Source: Natronococcus sp. A-GB1 | GTDB lineage: Archaea > Halobacteriota > Halobacteria > Halobacteriales > Natrialbaceae | DNA: 64,000 nt | Direction of reading: 5' to 3' | Assembly: GCF_029688845.1 (NCBI RefSeq) | Contig: NZ_JARUKW010000004.1 | Coordinates: forward strand, 1-64,000 | Shown here: in pieces, positions 17,093 to 25,594 of the stretch | Layout of the letters: each line of letters begins with the position of its first letter | Position numbering within the stretch: position 1 is the stretch's first letter | Notes under the pieces: generated by a model | What the model saw: only the letters and a program-made list of their open reading frames with translations | What the model was told of the DNA's origin: nothing | Databases searched by the model: none | Position numbers and translations under genes: made by a program

Positions 17093-17482
17093 TCAGCCGA
17101 GGTAGGCGGTCGCGTCTATCTCGACCCGAACGTCCTCGGGCAGCCTCGAGACCTCGACGCAGACCCTGGCAGGCGGCTCCTCGCCGAACTTCGCTCCGTA
17201 GGCCTCGTTGACCTGCTCGTAGTCCGCGAGATCGGTGAGATAGACGGTGACCTTCACGACGTCTGCGAGGCCGTCGCCGCCGGCTTCGCTGACGACCGCG
17301 GCGATGTTCTCGAGGACGCGGTCCGTCTGAGCTTCGATGTCGCCGTCGACGGCCTCGTCCGTCTCGGGGTCGACGGGACCGTAGCCCGAGACGTGCAGCG
17401 TGTCCCCGGCACGGACGCCCTGAGAGTAGGGGTTGTCGTTTCTCGGTGCACCGTCCGTACTGATGGGTTCGGTGTCGGACAT
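17093..17482 (-). CDS. ridA: RidA family reactive enamine/imine deaminase
   Basis: This 129-residue protein belongs to the RidA/YjgF/UK114 family, trimeric enzymes that hydrolyse reactive 2-aminoacrylate and related imines released by PLP enzymes. The arginine and glutamate that position the substrate are present at R106 (PPARVCVEVSRLP) and E121 (VRVEIDATAYLG), matching the usual R105/E120 pair, and PYSQGVRAGDTLHVSG is typical. It begins 11 bases after the stop of the aminotransferase gene upstream on the same strand, so the pair is probably one operon, which fits detoxification of PLP intermediates. Confidence 0.9.
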   Translation of the reverse strand: MSDTEPISTDGAPRNDNPYSQGVRAGDTLHVSGYGPVDPETDEAVDGDIEAQTDRVLENIAAVVSEAGGDGLADVVKVTVYLTDLADYEQVNEAYGAKFGEEPPARVCVEVSRLPEDVRVEIDATAYLG

Positions 17483-17493
17483 CGGTCGGATCG

Positions 17494-18876
17494 TCAGGCG
17501 GTCTGTTTGGTCTCGGCCGTCGCGTGTTCGATCGCGTCAGCGATAACGTCGAGCGCCGTCTCCGCGAGCTCCTCGGTGAGCACGAGCGGCGGCAGCAGCC
17601 GGAGAACGTTGCCGTGGCGGCCGGCCGTCCAGACGAGCACGCCGTGTTCGAAGCAGTACTGCTGGATCTCGTCGACGAGGTCGTCCGCTGGCGCACCGTC
17701 GCTATCGACGAACTCGGCGCCGATGAACAGCCCCTGGCCGCGGACGTCGCCGAGGTGGTCGTTCCCGTCGGCGACCTCGCGGAGTCGGCCGCGGATCTGT
17801 TCGCCCAGCTCACGGGCGTGAGCAAGCAGGTCGTGGTCCTGGATGTACTCGATGGCACGGCTGCCGGCCCGCATTGCGACGACGTGGCCCCGGTAGGTAC
17901 CGGCGTGGTCGCCCGAGCCCCAGGTGTCGAGATCCTCGTGGTACATCGTCGCCGACAGCGGGAAGCCCACGCCGCCGAGCGCCTTCGCCGAGGTCATCAC
18001 GTCGGGCGTGACGTCGGCCCAGTCGTTGGCCCACCACTCGCCGGTGCGGCCGAACCCGCTCTGGATCTCGTCGAACATGAGCGTAATATCGTTGTCGTCG
18101 GCGAGGTCGCGAAGCCCCTGCAGGAACCCCTCCGGTGGCGTGACGACGCCGCCCTCGCCCTGGATCGGCTCGACGAAGATACCCGCAGGGTTCGCGAGTC
18201 CGCCGTAGGGATCCTCGAGGATCTCCTGGACCTCCTCGAGTGCGTGATCGACGGCCTCCTGTGGCGCCTTCCCCTGCTCGAACGGGTTGGGGTAGGGGGC
18301 GTGGACGACGTCGGGCAGCAGCGGCGAGTAGTGTTCCTTGAACCCTTTGTTGCCGGTGAGGCTCATCGCGCCGGGCGTCGCGCCGTGGTAGGCACCCCGG
18401 AACGCGATCAGGCCGTCGCCGCCGGTGTTGTACTTGGCGAGCTTGATCGAGGCTTCGACGGCGTCGCTGCCGGTCGGACCGCCGAAGACGACCTTCTGGT
18501 TGCCCTGCAGCCCCGAGGGGGCGATCTCGTCGAGCTTCTCGATCAGCTCGAGGCGGGCCTCGGTCGGGAAGTCGACCGTGTGCACGAGCTTGTCGGCCTG
18601 TTCGTGGACGGCCTCGAGCACGTAGGGGTTCGCGTGGCCGACGTTGAGCACGCCGATGCCCGCGAACATGTCGATGTAGGTGTTGCCGTCGACGTCGCGA
18701 ACCGTCGCGCCCGAGCCCTCCTCGAACGCGACCGGGATATCCTCGGGGTAGGCGACCGCGCTGCTGTCGATCTCGCGTTGCTTCTCGAGTAGCTCCCGCG
18801 AGCGCTGGCCGGGGACGCTGTCGACGTTCGGTGCCTCGTCGTAGTGGAGCTCGTCGATCGGTGGACTGCTCGTCAT
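17494..18876 (-). CDS. Class III aminotransferase, 4-aminobutyrate-type
   Basis: This 460-residue PLP enzyme belongs to the GABA/diaminobutyrate aminotransferase branch of class III. K298 in [11 protein letters not shown] carries PLP, D269 in [13 protein letters not shown] bonds the ring nitrogen, and [15 protein letters not shown] near 133-147 binds phosphate. The glutamate in EPIQGEGG is conserved. A TATA element at 18899-18908 is about 27 bases before the ATG, consistent with a leaderless transcript that continues into ridA. Substrate could be 4-aminobutyrate, diaminobutyrate or another omega-amine; sequence alone does not decide. Confidence 0.9.
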   Translation of the reverse strand: MTSSPPIDELHYDEAPNVDSVPGQRSRELLEKQREIDSSAVAYPEDIPVAFEEGSGATVRDVDGNTYIDMFAGIGVLNVGHANPYVLEAVHEQADKLVHTVDFPTEARLELIEKLDEIAPSGLQGNQKVVFGGPTGSDAVEASIKLAKYNTGGDGLIAFRGAYHGATPGAMSLTGNKGFKEHYSPLLPDVVHAPYPNPFEQGKAPQEAVDHALEEVQEILEDPYGGLANPAGIFVEPIQGEGGVVTPPEGFLQGLRDLADDNDITLMFDEIQSGFGRTGEWWANDWADVTPDVMTSAKALGGVGFPLSATMYHEDLDTWGSGDHAGTYRGHVVAMRAGSRAIEYIQDHDLLAHARELGEQIRGRLREVADGNDHLGDVRGQGLFIGAEFVDSDGAPADDLVDEIQQYCFEHGVLVWTAGRHGNVLRLLPPLVLTEELAETALDVIADAIEHATAETKQTA

Positions 18877-18898
18877 ACGTAGGGCCAGGTGGAACAGT

Positions 18899-18908
18899 GA
18901 TAAATAAT
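18899..18908 (-). promoter_or_regulatory. TATA box of the aminotransferase-ridA operon
   Basis: On the minus strand TTATTTATCA is centred about 27 bases before the ATG at 18876, the classical haloarchaeal leaderless spacing. The sequence further upstream is AT-rich. Confidence 0.55.
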
Positions 18909-19001
18909 TTGTCCACAGTAACTATAGAGGACGTACACAGAAATCGGTTCGAAAGCCGTCGGTCGGAGCGTGCAAACACCCATTGTTCGATAGGTAGTCA
19001 C

Positions 19002-19035
19002 TAGCAGTAGATAGTGGCACGGTTTCTTTATTCAG
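19002..19035 (+). repeat. Left copy of an imperfect inverted repeat
   Basis: This 34-base stretch pairs with 20932-20966 read on the opposite strand. The inner 17 bases, ACGGTTTCTTTATTCAG (19019-19035), are identical, and the outer 9 bases TAGCAGTAG are also identical, with an 8-9 base variable segment between. The two copies bracket the membrane protein and hydrolase genes. Confidence 0.6.
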
Positions 19036-19128
19036 TATCGTACCTGAAAGTGAAACAGGCGATTCGGCAACTACGTGTGCGCACGTAACGTTGTTATTCC
19101 TATCAGTTGTCGGTGATATTGACAAAGT

Positions 19129-19152
19129 CGTGCTGAATACAGCGCGCGAATG
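19129..19152 (+). repeat. Dispersed short repeat, copy 1
   Basis: CGTGCTGAATACAGCGCGCG here resembles CGTGCTGAACTCACAGCGCG at 19769 and, in inverted orientation, a segment at about 20830-20856 (CTGCTGAATATAGAGCGTGT when read on the minus strand). The recurrence near inverted repeats points to fragments of a mobile-element end. Confidence 0.4.
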
Positions 19153-19172
19153 TGCCAACCGAATCGATGCTT

Positions 19173-19673
19173 TCAGTCTTCGGGTAAGTCGTTCAGTAGG
19201 CCATATTTTGCTCGGTAGCAGACAGCCCCAACTGAAGATCCGACGCCGAGGCTGTGTGCTTTATCTCGATCATCGAAGTTGAGAAGCATCTGCCCGAGCC
19301 AGATCCCTACTATCAACCCCCACCGCCGAACGCGTGACCGGCGAATCGACCCGATATCTCGGTCGTACAGGATCCGATAGGCGACGGCACTCATAACACC
19401 GACGAGAAACCAATCCGTCCGCACGTTTGGTACCTCTTCGATCACTTCCGCTGCGAACGCCGTTTGTAGTTCCGTGGGATCAACATTCTGTTCGTCAACG
19501 TCATAACTCTCTTGCACACTTATTTCATCTAACGATTCATCTTGGCGTAATTGGTCAATCCGGGCTGACTCTCTACGGAGCAGAAGTATTAGTCCCACAA
19601 CTGTGAGATTCCCAAGAAGATCCAAGAGTGCATGGCTCCTTCGTGAGAACATGTCTGTGTTCAACACACCCAT
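19173..19673 (-). CDS. Membrane-associated protein of unknown function on a low-GC island
   Basis: The 166-residue product has a hydrophobic segment near the N-terminus (LLDLLGNLTVVGLILLL), a charged and acidic middle part with many Asp/Glu, and a second hydrophobic region (about residues 98-135, including WGLIVGIWLGQML). The codon use is clearly more AT-rich than in neighbours, suggesting transfer. I do not recognise a family. It lies inside the inverted-repeat-bounded segment together with the hydrolase that is read in the opposite direction. Confidence 0.55.
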   Translation of the reverse strand: MGVLNTDMFSRRSHALLDLLGNLTVVGLILLLRRESARIDQLRQDESLDEISVQESYDVDEQNVDPTELQTAFAAEVIEEVPNVRTDWFLVGVMSAVAYRILYDRDIGSIRRSRVRRWGLIVGIWLGQMLLNFDDRDKAHSLGVGSSVGAVCYRAKYGLLNDLPED

Positions 19674-19768
19674 TCTAATAAATCTCTAGAAGGTCGTTCA
19701 GCTACTGGTGAATAGATCCTCTGGATGTTGCACGACCATTCTACCAACTACTGGATAGGTTGAGCGAA

Positions 19769-19792
19769 GCGTGCTGAACTCACAGCGCGTAT
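19769..19792 (+). repeat. Dispersed short repeat, copy 2
   Basis: CGTGCTGAACTCACAGCGCG recurs in modified form at 19129 and inverted near 20830-20856. It sits in the AT-richer gap between the unknown membrane protein and the hydrolase and overlaps no plausible coding frame. Confidence 0.4.
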
Positions 19793-19927
19793 CTCGCACG
19801 AGCCGTGAGTAGAATAGAGCAGTCGAATCGGTCGGTACGGATGAACAACATAGCGTTCTCCGCACCAGCTTCGTAGTGTGTGGAGGATTCACATATCTTG
19901 GTAGCGTAGTCTTACGGCTGAGGTAGC

Positions 19928-20719
19928 ATGAAAACAGTCACATCAGCAGATGGCACGGCAATCGCATATGAACGAACGGGGAGCGGTCCACCGCTTGTGC
20001 TCGTCCACGGGACTCTCGTCAACCACACCTCGTGGGAGCCAAGCCGCCCCCGTTTCGAAGATCACTTCACGGTCTACGCGATGGATCGTCGGGGCCTTGG
20101 CGAGAGCGGCGACAACGACGAGTACGCGCTGGAACGCGAGGCTGAGGACGTGGGTGCGGTCGCCGAATCGATTGACGAACCTGTAGTCTTGCTCGGTCAC
20201 TCGTATGGCGCTCTCATCTCGCTGGAGGCGGCCTTTCGAACTGACAACTTGCGGACACTCGTTCTGTATGAACCACTGTTTCAAGTTGGCGCCCAGAAAC
20301 TCTACTCCGAAGACCTGCTCGCTGAAATGAAGGCCTTGCACGAAGCGGGCGAGAACGAGCGCCTGATCGTCCTGTTCTTCGAAGACATCCTCAAGTTGCC
20401 CCCAGCGGAAATCGATGCTCTTCGCTCGGACCCGATCTGGCAAGACTTCCTAGATGGGGCCCGAACAGTGTACCGTGAGACGCAAGCCGAAAACGAGTAC
20501 GAGTTCGATCCCGCCCGGTTTGCGGAGCTGACGACACCGACCATACTGGTGTCGGGAAGCGAGAGCTCCGAGGATTTCACAAATGCAACGGATGGACTCG
20601 ACGACGCGCTCCCGAACAGCCGAATCGTCACCCTCGACGGACAGGGACACGATGGGGCACTTTCCGCGCCAGATCTCTTCGTCGACGAGGTACACGCTGC
20701 GATCAGTGAATCAGACTGA
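19928..20719 (+). CDS. Alpha/beta hydrolase
   Basis: This 263-residue enzyme has a canonical alpha/beta-hydrolase fold: the oxyanion-hole motif LVHGTL at 25-30, MDRRGLGES at 52-60, the nucleophile elbow GHSYG with S92, an acid in the strand after TPTILVSGSES (about 212-220) and the catalytic H241 in GQGHDG. It is close to the haloperoxidase/epoxide hydrolase-like group, so it probably hydrolyses a small ester or related compound. It is bracketed by the inverted repeats and has no operon partner. The natural substrate cannot be inferred. Confidence 0.88.
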   Translation: MKTVTSADGTAIAYERTGSGPPLVLVHGTLVNHTSWEPSRPRFEDHFTVYAMDRRGLGESGDNDEYALEREAEDVGAVAESIDEPVVLLGHSYGALISLEAAFRTDNLRTLVLYEPLFQVGAQKLYSEDLLAEMKALHEAGENERLIVLFFEDILKLPPAEIDALRSDPIWQDFLDGARTVYRETQAENEYEFDPARFAELTTPTILVSGSESSEDFTNATDGLDDALPNSRIVTLDGQGHDGALSAPDLFVDEVHAAISESD

Positions 20720-21059
20720 CGGATCATCGCTCGGGCATCCTAGTGCCTCCGGCGGTTATTCGATATGTGTCCTCTCCCGAGCAGCAGATCCATACGGGTT
20801 GGGCTGAAGGCAATCGATATGGTGTGCTGGATACACGCTCTATATTCAGCAGGCATCTCCTGACAGCTATCGGATGGATGGCTGCGCCGGTACCTACTTG
20901 CCCTGTACGTAACGCGAGGTTCACGCCTTACGCTGAATAAAGAAACCGTATTACCAACTACTGCTACCGATGGGGAGCAGTGAGACAAACGGGCCGAAAG
21001 ACGTTGTCGAACCGCCGCAGGAACGGGGACGACGGGATCCCGTTCCGTCGACTCGAGGG
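20720..21059. other. Gap with mobile-element-like remnants
   Basis: The 340 bases between the hydrolase and the convergent carS gene contain no credible open frame. They hold the inverted repeat at 20932-20966 and a minus-strand copy of the dispersed repeat near 20830-20856. Downstream of 20966 only ordinary high-GC intergenic sequence is seen. Confidence 0.5.
20932..20966 (-). repeat. Right copy of an imperfect inverted repeat
   Basis: Read on the minus strand this matches 19002-19035: TAGCAGTAG at the outer side and ACGGTTTCTTTATTCAG (20948-20932) at the inner side are identical. With its partner it bounds a 1.96-kb segment. No transposase gene lies inside and no target duplication could be recognised. 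Confidence 0.6.
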
Positions 21060-21605
21060 TTACCAGGGCTCGTCCTTTAGGCCGAGCTGGTAGGCGATCA
21101 TGTTCGTCGTGATGTGCAGGATCGGCGTCAGCACGACGACGACAGCGATCACGCCCCACGTGAACACCTCGAAGAACCACTCGGTCGCGAGCAGCGCCGT
21201 CAGGGGCAACGAGACGACGACGAAATCGAGCTGATCGAGCCCGGGAAACATCGCGCCGCGCTCGCGCCCAGATCGACGTTTGAGAAACGAGGCCATAATG
21301 TCGCCGAGCATCGCCCCCGCGGCGAGGCCGACAGCCGCGAGCGGCGTAAACGCCGGGACGTCGATTCCGATCGCCGCGCTCACGTCGTCGGCGACGAGGG
21401 TCAGCGCACCTGCGAGGAGCACGCCCGCGAGGATCCCCGCGGCGGTTCCCCGCCAGGTCTTCCCGTCGCCGAGCACGCGCTTGTCGTCCCACGTCCGTCC
21501 ACCGTCGATCGGCCGACCACCGCCGGCCAGCACCGCGGCGTTGTTCGGAACGTAGGCCGGCAACATCGCCCAGAAGGCGACGACGATCGTCTCGAGTACT
21601 GCCAT
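21060..21605 (-). CDS. carS: CDP-archaeol synthase CarS
   Basis: This 181-residue integral membrane enzyme activates 2,3-di-O-geranylgeranylglyceryl phosphate with CTP to make CDP-archaeol for phospholipid synthesis. Five hydrophobic segments and the conserved loop PNNAAVLAGGGRPIDGG followed by TWDDKRVLGDGKTWRG are diagnostic. I start at the ATG at 21605 (MAVLETIVVAFWAML), which places the first membrane span at the N-terminus as in the family; an in-frame start at 21755 would add 50 residues running through the IS-end hairpin and is rejected. It is transcribed away from proline dehydrogenase. Confidence 0.92.
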   Translation of the reverse strand: MAVLETIVVAFWAMLPAYVPNNAAVLAGGGRPIDGGRTWDDKRVLGDGKTWRGTAAGILAGVLLAGALTLVADDVSAAIGIDVPAFTPLAAVGLAAGAMLGDIMASFLKRRSGRERGAMFPGLDQLDFVVVSLPLTALLATEWFFEVFTWGVIAVVVVLTPILHITTNMIAYQLGLKDEPW

Positions 21606-21685
21606 GTTCGGCGGGACGAACCCCCGCGTCTTAACCTGCTGTGGTTCGGCCCGACCCGTCGCGCCGTCGATAGCATCAATTTCAT

Positions 21686-21727
21686 TTGACATCCTCCCGC
21701 GCCTAAAGGCGCGGGTATTCTCCTTGC
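21686..21727 (-). mobile_element. Solo IS200/IS605-type right-end hairpin
   Basis: The sequence contains a perfect 8-bp stem with a 4-base loop (CCCGCGCC-TAAA-GGCGCGGG, 21696-21715). Read on the minus strand it is preceded by GAATA and followed by AGGATGTCAAA, the combination that closes many haloarchaeal tnpB-carrying IS200/IS605 (IS1341-type) elements and their PATE derivatives. No tnpA or tnpB frame is present on either side, so this is a solitary end or a very short non-autonomous copy. Confidence 0.65.
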
Positions 21728-21737
21728 TTTTTATAAG
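21728..21737 (+). promoter_or_regulatory. TATA box of proline dehydrogenase
   Basis: TTTTTATAAG is centred about 25 bases before the ATG at 21758 with no ribosome site, indicating a leaderless transcript. It begins 13 bases after the IS-end stem, so the mobile-element end occupies the upstream activator/BRE-proximal region. Confidence 0.6.
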
Positions 21738-21757
21738 CTCGGTGACGTAGCCCACGT

Positions 21758-22594
21758 ATGATGTTGCCAGTCGCGGGCCGGTTCGTCGCCGGGGAGGGAC
21801 CAGCCGAGGCTCTCGAGCACGTTCGTCAGCTGAACGACCGGAACGTGAAGGCGATCGTGAACCTGCTGGGGGAACACTACGACGACCGCGAGGCCGCCGA
21901 CGCCGACGCCCGGGAGTACCGCGAGCTCGTCGAGGACATCGCGCGGTCCGATCTCGAGGCGACGGTGTCGGTCAAACCCTCCCAGATCGGCCTCGATCTG
22001 GGCGAGGACGTCTTCCGGGAGAACCTCGAGGCGATCGTCGAAACCGCGGCCGAGCGCGGCGTGTTCGTCTGGATCGACATGGAGGACCACACGACGACCG
22101 ACGCGACCCTCGACGCCTACGAGGAACTGGCTCGAGAGCATGGTGGTGGGGTGGGCGTCTGCGTCCAGGCAAACCTCAAGCGGACCCGCGGAGACGTCGA
22201 ACGGCTCGCGGACGTCCCTGGAAAGGTTCGGTTCGTCAAGGGCGCCTACGACGAGCCGGTCGAGATCGCCTACAAGGGCAAAGAGGCCGTCAACCGGGAG
22301 TACGAGGCCCTGCTCGAGTACGCCTTCGAACAGTTCGAGGGCGGGATCGCGATCGGCAGCCACGATCCGGCGATGATCGACCGCGCGATCGAACTCCACG
22401 AGGAACACGGCACCGACTTCGAGATCCAGATGCTGATGGGCGTTCGGAACGACGCCCAGTTCGAGCTCGCCGAGGAGTACGAGGTCTACCAGTACGTCCC
22501 CTACGGCGACCGCTGGATGTCGTACTTCTACCGCCGGGCGATGGAACGCAAGGAGAACCTCTGGTTCGCGGTTCGAGCCGTCCTCGGCCGCTAA
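21758..22594 (+). CDS. Proline dehydrogenase family protein
   Basis: This 278-residue FAD-dependent TIM-barrel enzyme oxidises L-proline to 1-pyrroline-5-carboxylate and passes electrons to the membrane quinone pool. Diagnostic parts are SVKPSQIGLDLG near 71-82, WIDMEDHTTTDATL near 107-120, RFVKGAYDEP near 159-168 and the terminal YRRAMERKENLWF helix with the RRxxE-type substrate carboxylate clamp. It is short and monofunctional, as in archaea and Bacillus PutB/FadM-type proteins. The P5C dehydrogenase partner is not adjacent. Confidence 0.9.
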   Translation: MMLPVAGRFVAGEGPAEALEHVRQLNDRNVKAIVNLLGEHYDDREAADADAREYRELVEDIARSDLEATVSVKPSQIGLDLGEDVFRENLEAIVETAAERGVFVWIDMEDHTTTDATLDAYEELAREHGGGVGVCVQANLKRTRGDVERLADVPGKVRFVKGAYDEPVEIAYKGKEAVNREYEALLEYAFEQFEGGIAIGSHDPAMIDRAIELHEEHGTDFEIQMLMGVRNDAQFELAEEYEVYQYVPYGDRWMSYFYRRAMERKENLWFAVRAVLGR

Positions 22595-22633
22595 AGGAAA
22601 GGGCTCATTAGCCCCTAGTGTGAGGTGGCGTAC

Positions 22634-23356
22634 ATGGCTTCGTGGAAGCGGGATTTCGCAAGCGGGCTGATCGTCCTCGGCCCGATTCTCGTGACCCTCT
22701 ACGTTATCTACTGGCTCTACGGCCTCATCGCGGGGCTGACTCCGGGGCTCATCCTCGACGAGGCCGCGCTCCGGCCGCTGATCCCCGGCGACGGCGGCCA
22801 GGCCCAGCAGACCCGCGAGGAGGTCGCCCAGTTCCTCCGGGTGATCGTCGCCCTGACCGTCCTCGTGATCCTGACGTTCTCGGTCGGCTACCTCATGCGG
22901 ACGACTGTCGGCGGACTGGTCGAACGGCTGGTCGACAACGTCGCCAACCGGGTCCCTGTGATCCGGGTCGTCTACAACGCCTCGAAGATGGCCGCCGAGA
23001 CCGCCTTCGGCGAGCAGGACTCCCTGCAGAAACCGGTCAAACTCGAGACCTGGGAGGGGCTTCGAATGACCGCGTTCAAAACCGGGAAAGTAACCGAGGA
23101 CGGCCGCGAGGTGCTGTTCCTGCCGACGTCGCCGAACATCACGACCGGGTTCGTCATCGAGGTCGAGTCGAGTCGAATCACCGAACTCGACGAGGACGTC
23201 GAGGACGCCCTGACCCGCGTGCTGAGCGCCGGCTTCGGCGACTCGAAGCGCAACCGAGACATGGCCGCCGGCGTCTCGATCGACGTCGTCGACGAGGCGA
23301 CGACCGACGGCGGCGAGAGCGAACCCGACTCCGATCGGCGACGGCTCGAGGACTGA
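22634..23356 (+). CDS. DUF502 family membrane protein
   Basis: From the ATG at 22634 the product has 240 residues. It begins MASWKRDFASGLIVLGPILV with two membrane segments (about residues 10-32 and 70-92) and a soluble C-terminal part containing VPVIRVVYNASKMAAETAF and FLPTSPNITTGFVIEVE, the recognised DUF502 pattern. The family is widespread in archaea, bacteria and plants (LIKE COV), with no defined activity. An ATG 9 bases upstream is also possible. A 31-40 base gap after proline dehydrogenase would allow co-transcription. Confidence 0.88.
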   Translation: MASWKRDFASGLIVLGPILVTLYVIYWLYGLIAGLTPGLILDEAALRPLIPGDGGQAQQTREEVAQFLRVIVALTVLVILTFSVGYLMRTTVGGLVERLVDNVANRVPVIRVVYNASKMAAETAFGEQDSLQKPVKLETWEGLRMTAFKTGKVTEDGREVLFLPTSPNITTGFVIEVESSRITELDEDVEDALTRVLSAGFGDSKRNRDMAAGVSIDVVDEATTDGGESEPDSDRRRLED

Positions 23357-23448
23357 CTCCGAGCGGTAGCCGAGATCCACTCGACAACCGCCGCGCTTTC
23401 GACGGGGGAACCAGAACCTTTTGCATCGACGGTCCGCTCCAATCGACC

Positions 23449-23886
23449 ATGCAACGACGTGCAGTTCTCGCTGGCGTCTCGAGTCTCGTCGCCCTCGCCG
23501 GCTGTCTCTCCGACGACGAGATCGACGAACGGGGCGAGATCGAGATCCTGATCGACGACGAACCGGTGAACCTCTCGGAGGATCGGTACCAGGCCGAACA
23601 CGCCCCGAACCACTCGATCGACTTTCATCTCCACGAGACCAGCGACCAGTGGTACATGGAGGGCGAGGAGCGGGTCACGTTCGCCGAGGGGATCGACCTG
23701 CTGCCGTACTTCTCGTTCGAAACGGACGACGGCGACCACGTCCTCGAACACGACGGCGACGTCTACGACGAGGCCGACGCCGACACCGAGATGACGTTCC
23801 TGGTCGACGGCGAGTCCGTCGACCCGACGGAACACACGCTCGAGGACGGCGAGGAGATGATCCTCGAGGTATCGACCAGCGGGTGA
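23449..23886 (+). CDS. Small acidic secreted lipoprotein, function unknown
   Basis: The 145-residue product has a Tat/lipoprotein-like N-terminus: MQRRAVLAGVSSLVALAGC with the lipobox cysteine at residue 19. The mature part is acidic, about 35 percent Asp/Glu by eye, and is beta-strand rich (EIEILIDDEPVNLSEDRY, then TSDQWYMEGEERVTFAEGIDLLPYFSF). It is a haloarchaeal surface lipoprotein type of unknown role; the fold looks immunoglobulin-like. It is read in the same direction as its neighbours but with gaps of about 90 and 70 bases. Confidence 0.75.
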   Translation: MQRRAVLAGVSSLVALAGCLSDDEIDERGEIEILIDDEPVNLSEDRYQAEHAPNHSIDFHLHETSDQWYMEGEERVTFAEGIDLLPYFSFETDDGDHVLEHDGDVYDEADADTEMTFLVDGESVDPTEHTLEDGEEMILEVSTSG

Positions 23887-23955
23887 GGGCCGTCCTCGCC
23901 GGTGAGTTACGGCTCACTCGCCGGGGTTGATGACGGACCAGGTGCGAGTACGGGC

Positions 23956-24435
23956 ATGCCAACTATCGACGACACAGCGAAGGTAGTCGACTCCGAGGTC
24001 GGCCGGGCCGAGATCCGGGAGTTCGCGACGATCCACGACGCCGATATCGGCGACGGCTGTCGGCTCTACGAGCGAACATCGATCAAGAAATCACGGCTCG
24101 AGAGGGACGTCGACGTCAACGCGGGGACGTACGTCGAGAACGCCGAGATCGGACCCGGCGTACAGATCGGCCCGAACTGCAGCGTCGTCGGCGTCACCCA
24201 CGAGTTACGCGAGGACGGGATGGCGTTTCGCGACGACGTCCTCGAGCGGATCGTACTCGGCGCGGGTGCGTTCCTCGGCGCCGGCAGCGTGGTCGGTCCC
24301 GGACTCGAGATCGGCGAGGGGACAGTGGTGGCTGCGGGCGCGACCGTTACCGACGACATCGGTCCGCAAAAGGTCGTCCTCGGATCGCCGCCGACAGAGC
24401 GGATCGTTCCGCTGGACGAGTGGCTGGATCGGTGA
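23956..24435 (+). CDS. Hexapeptide-repeat acyltransferase-like protein
   Basis: From the ATG at 23956 the product has 159 residues and is almost entirely a left-handed beta-helix of hexapeptide repeats (IGPGVQIGPNCSVVG, VLGAGAFLGAGSVVGPGLEIGEGTVVAAGATV), the fold of acetyltransferases and gamma-carbonic anhydrase-like proteins. It ends with the familiar VVLGSPPTERIVP turn. These proteins trimerise. The catalytic histidine may be H75 in GVTHEL. The substrate is unknown. A start further upstream at 23902 is less likely since it adds a Gly-rich, atypical leader. Confidence 0.82.
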   Translation: MPTIDDTAKVVDSEVGRAEIREFATIHDADIGDGCRLYERTSIKKSRLERDVDVNAGTYVENAEIGPGVQIGPNCSVVGVTHELREDGMAFRDDVLERIVLGAGAFLGAGSVVGPGLEIGEGTVVAAGATVTDDIGPQKVVLGSPPTERIVPLDEWLDR

Positions 24436-24591
24436 ACACGGGGAACGGGTTCGGGGATGGTGATCGTCGGTCGGAAGCCGCTCGCGTCCAGTTCGTCTTC
24501 GTCGAGCGCTTGCTCGAGAAGTCGACGAAGCCCGGAACCGACGTCGTGCCCGCGGTAGGGTGCGAAAAGCGTAGAAGGAAACGCCGAGTCC

Positions 24592-25521
24592 TCAGACGTA
24601 CGTGAACCAGTCGTCGTACTCGTCGGTGCGCCGTTCGACGACCTCGAAGAACTTCGACTGGATATCCTCGGTGATCGGACCGCGGCCGCCGTCGCCGATG
24701 ACGACGTTGTCGACCTTCCGGATAGGCGTGACCTCGGCTGCGGAGCCAGTGAAGAACAGCTCGTCGGCGGTGTTGAGCTCGCCCCGCGAGATCGAGGCCC
24801 TGTCGTGGACGGTGTACCCCAGATCCTCCGCGAGCGTGATAACGGTTCGGCGGGTGATGCCGTCGAGAATCGACTCCGAGAGCCCGGGCGTGTAGATCTC
24901 GCCGTCTCGGACCATGAAGATGTTCTCACCGGGGCCCTCGGCGACGTCGCCCTCCTTGTTCAGCACGATCGCCTCGGCATACCCGTTCCGACGGGCCTCC
25001 TCGCCGGCCAGCAGGCTGTTGACGTACAGCCCCGTCGTCTTCGCGTTCGTCGGAATCTGGCTCGAGGCGTGTTTCCGCCACGAAGAAACCATCACCTCGA
25101 TCCCGTTCTCGAGGGCGTCCTCGCCGAGGTAGGCTCCCCACGGCCAGGCGGCGATCGCGATCCGCGTCGGGCAGTCGCCCGGCCCCACACCGAGGGTGTC
25201 GTAGCCGTAGAAGGCGATCGGACGGATGTAACAGGAGGCGAGATCCTGGCGTCGAATGAGCTCGATCGTCGCCTCGGTCAGCTCCTCGATATCGTGGTCG
25301 ATCTCCATCTCGTAGGGTTTGGCGGACTGGTAGAGCCGCTCGAGGTGTTCCTCCCAGCGGAAGATGGCGGGTCCCTCCTCGGTGTCGTAACAGCGCGCCC
25401 CCTCGAAGATCCCCGTGCCGTAGTGGAGTCCGTGTGTCAGGACGTGAATCTGCGCGTCGTCCCAGTCGACGAACTCTCCGTCCATCCAGATCGTGTCGAC
25501 GTCCATCTCGTCGAATCCCAT
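24592..25521 (-). CDS. ilvE: Branched-chain amino acid aminotransferase
   Basis: This 309-residue class IV PLP aminotransferase makes or degrades Leu, Ile and Val with 2-oxoglutarate/glutamate as partner. It aligns through its length with E. coli IlvE: WMDGEFVDWDDAQIHVLTHGLHYG at the N-terminus, the PLP lysine K161 in TNAKTTGLYVNSLL, GDVAEGPGENIFMVRDG, and the terminal SAAEVTPIRKVD. Length matches the family. The gene stands alone, with its start 73 bases from the convergent copper gene's stop. Confidence 0.93.
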   Translation of the reverse strand: MGFDEMDVDTIWMDGEFVDWDDAQIHVLTHGLHYGTGIFEGARCYDTEEGPAIFRWEEHLERLYQSAKPYEMEIDHDIEELTEATIELIRRQDLASCYIRPIAFYGYDTLGVGPGDCPTRIAIAAWPWGAYLGEDALENGIEVMVSSWRKHASSQIPTNAKTTGLYVNSLLAGEEARRNGYAEAIVLNKEGDVAEGPGENIFMVRDGEIYTPGLSESILDGITRRTVITLAEDLGYTVHDRASISRGELNTADELFFTGSAAEVTPIRKVDNVVIGDGGRGPITEDIQSKFFEVVERRTDEYDDWFTYV

Positions 25522-25594
25522 GATCGTAGGTGTTGAACACCACGGTACTAAGTGTTCGCTATTCGGGAAGCGAGGGAGGGGTGCCCTCGGGCGA

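Noticed and set aside
21606-21755. Longer CarS start through the IS hairpin
   Set aside because: It would add 50 hydrophilic residues translating the mobile-element end; family members begin with the first membrane span.
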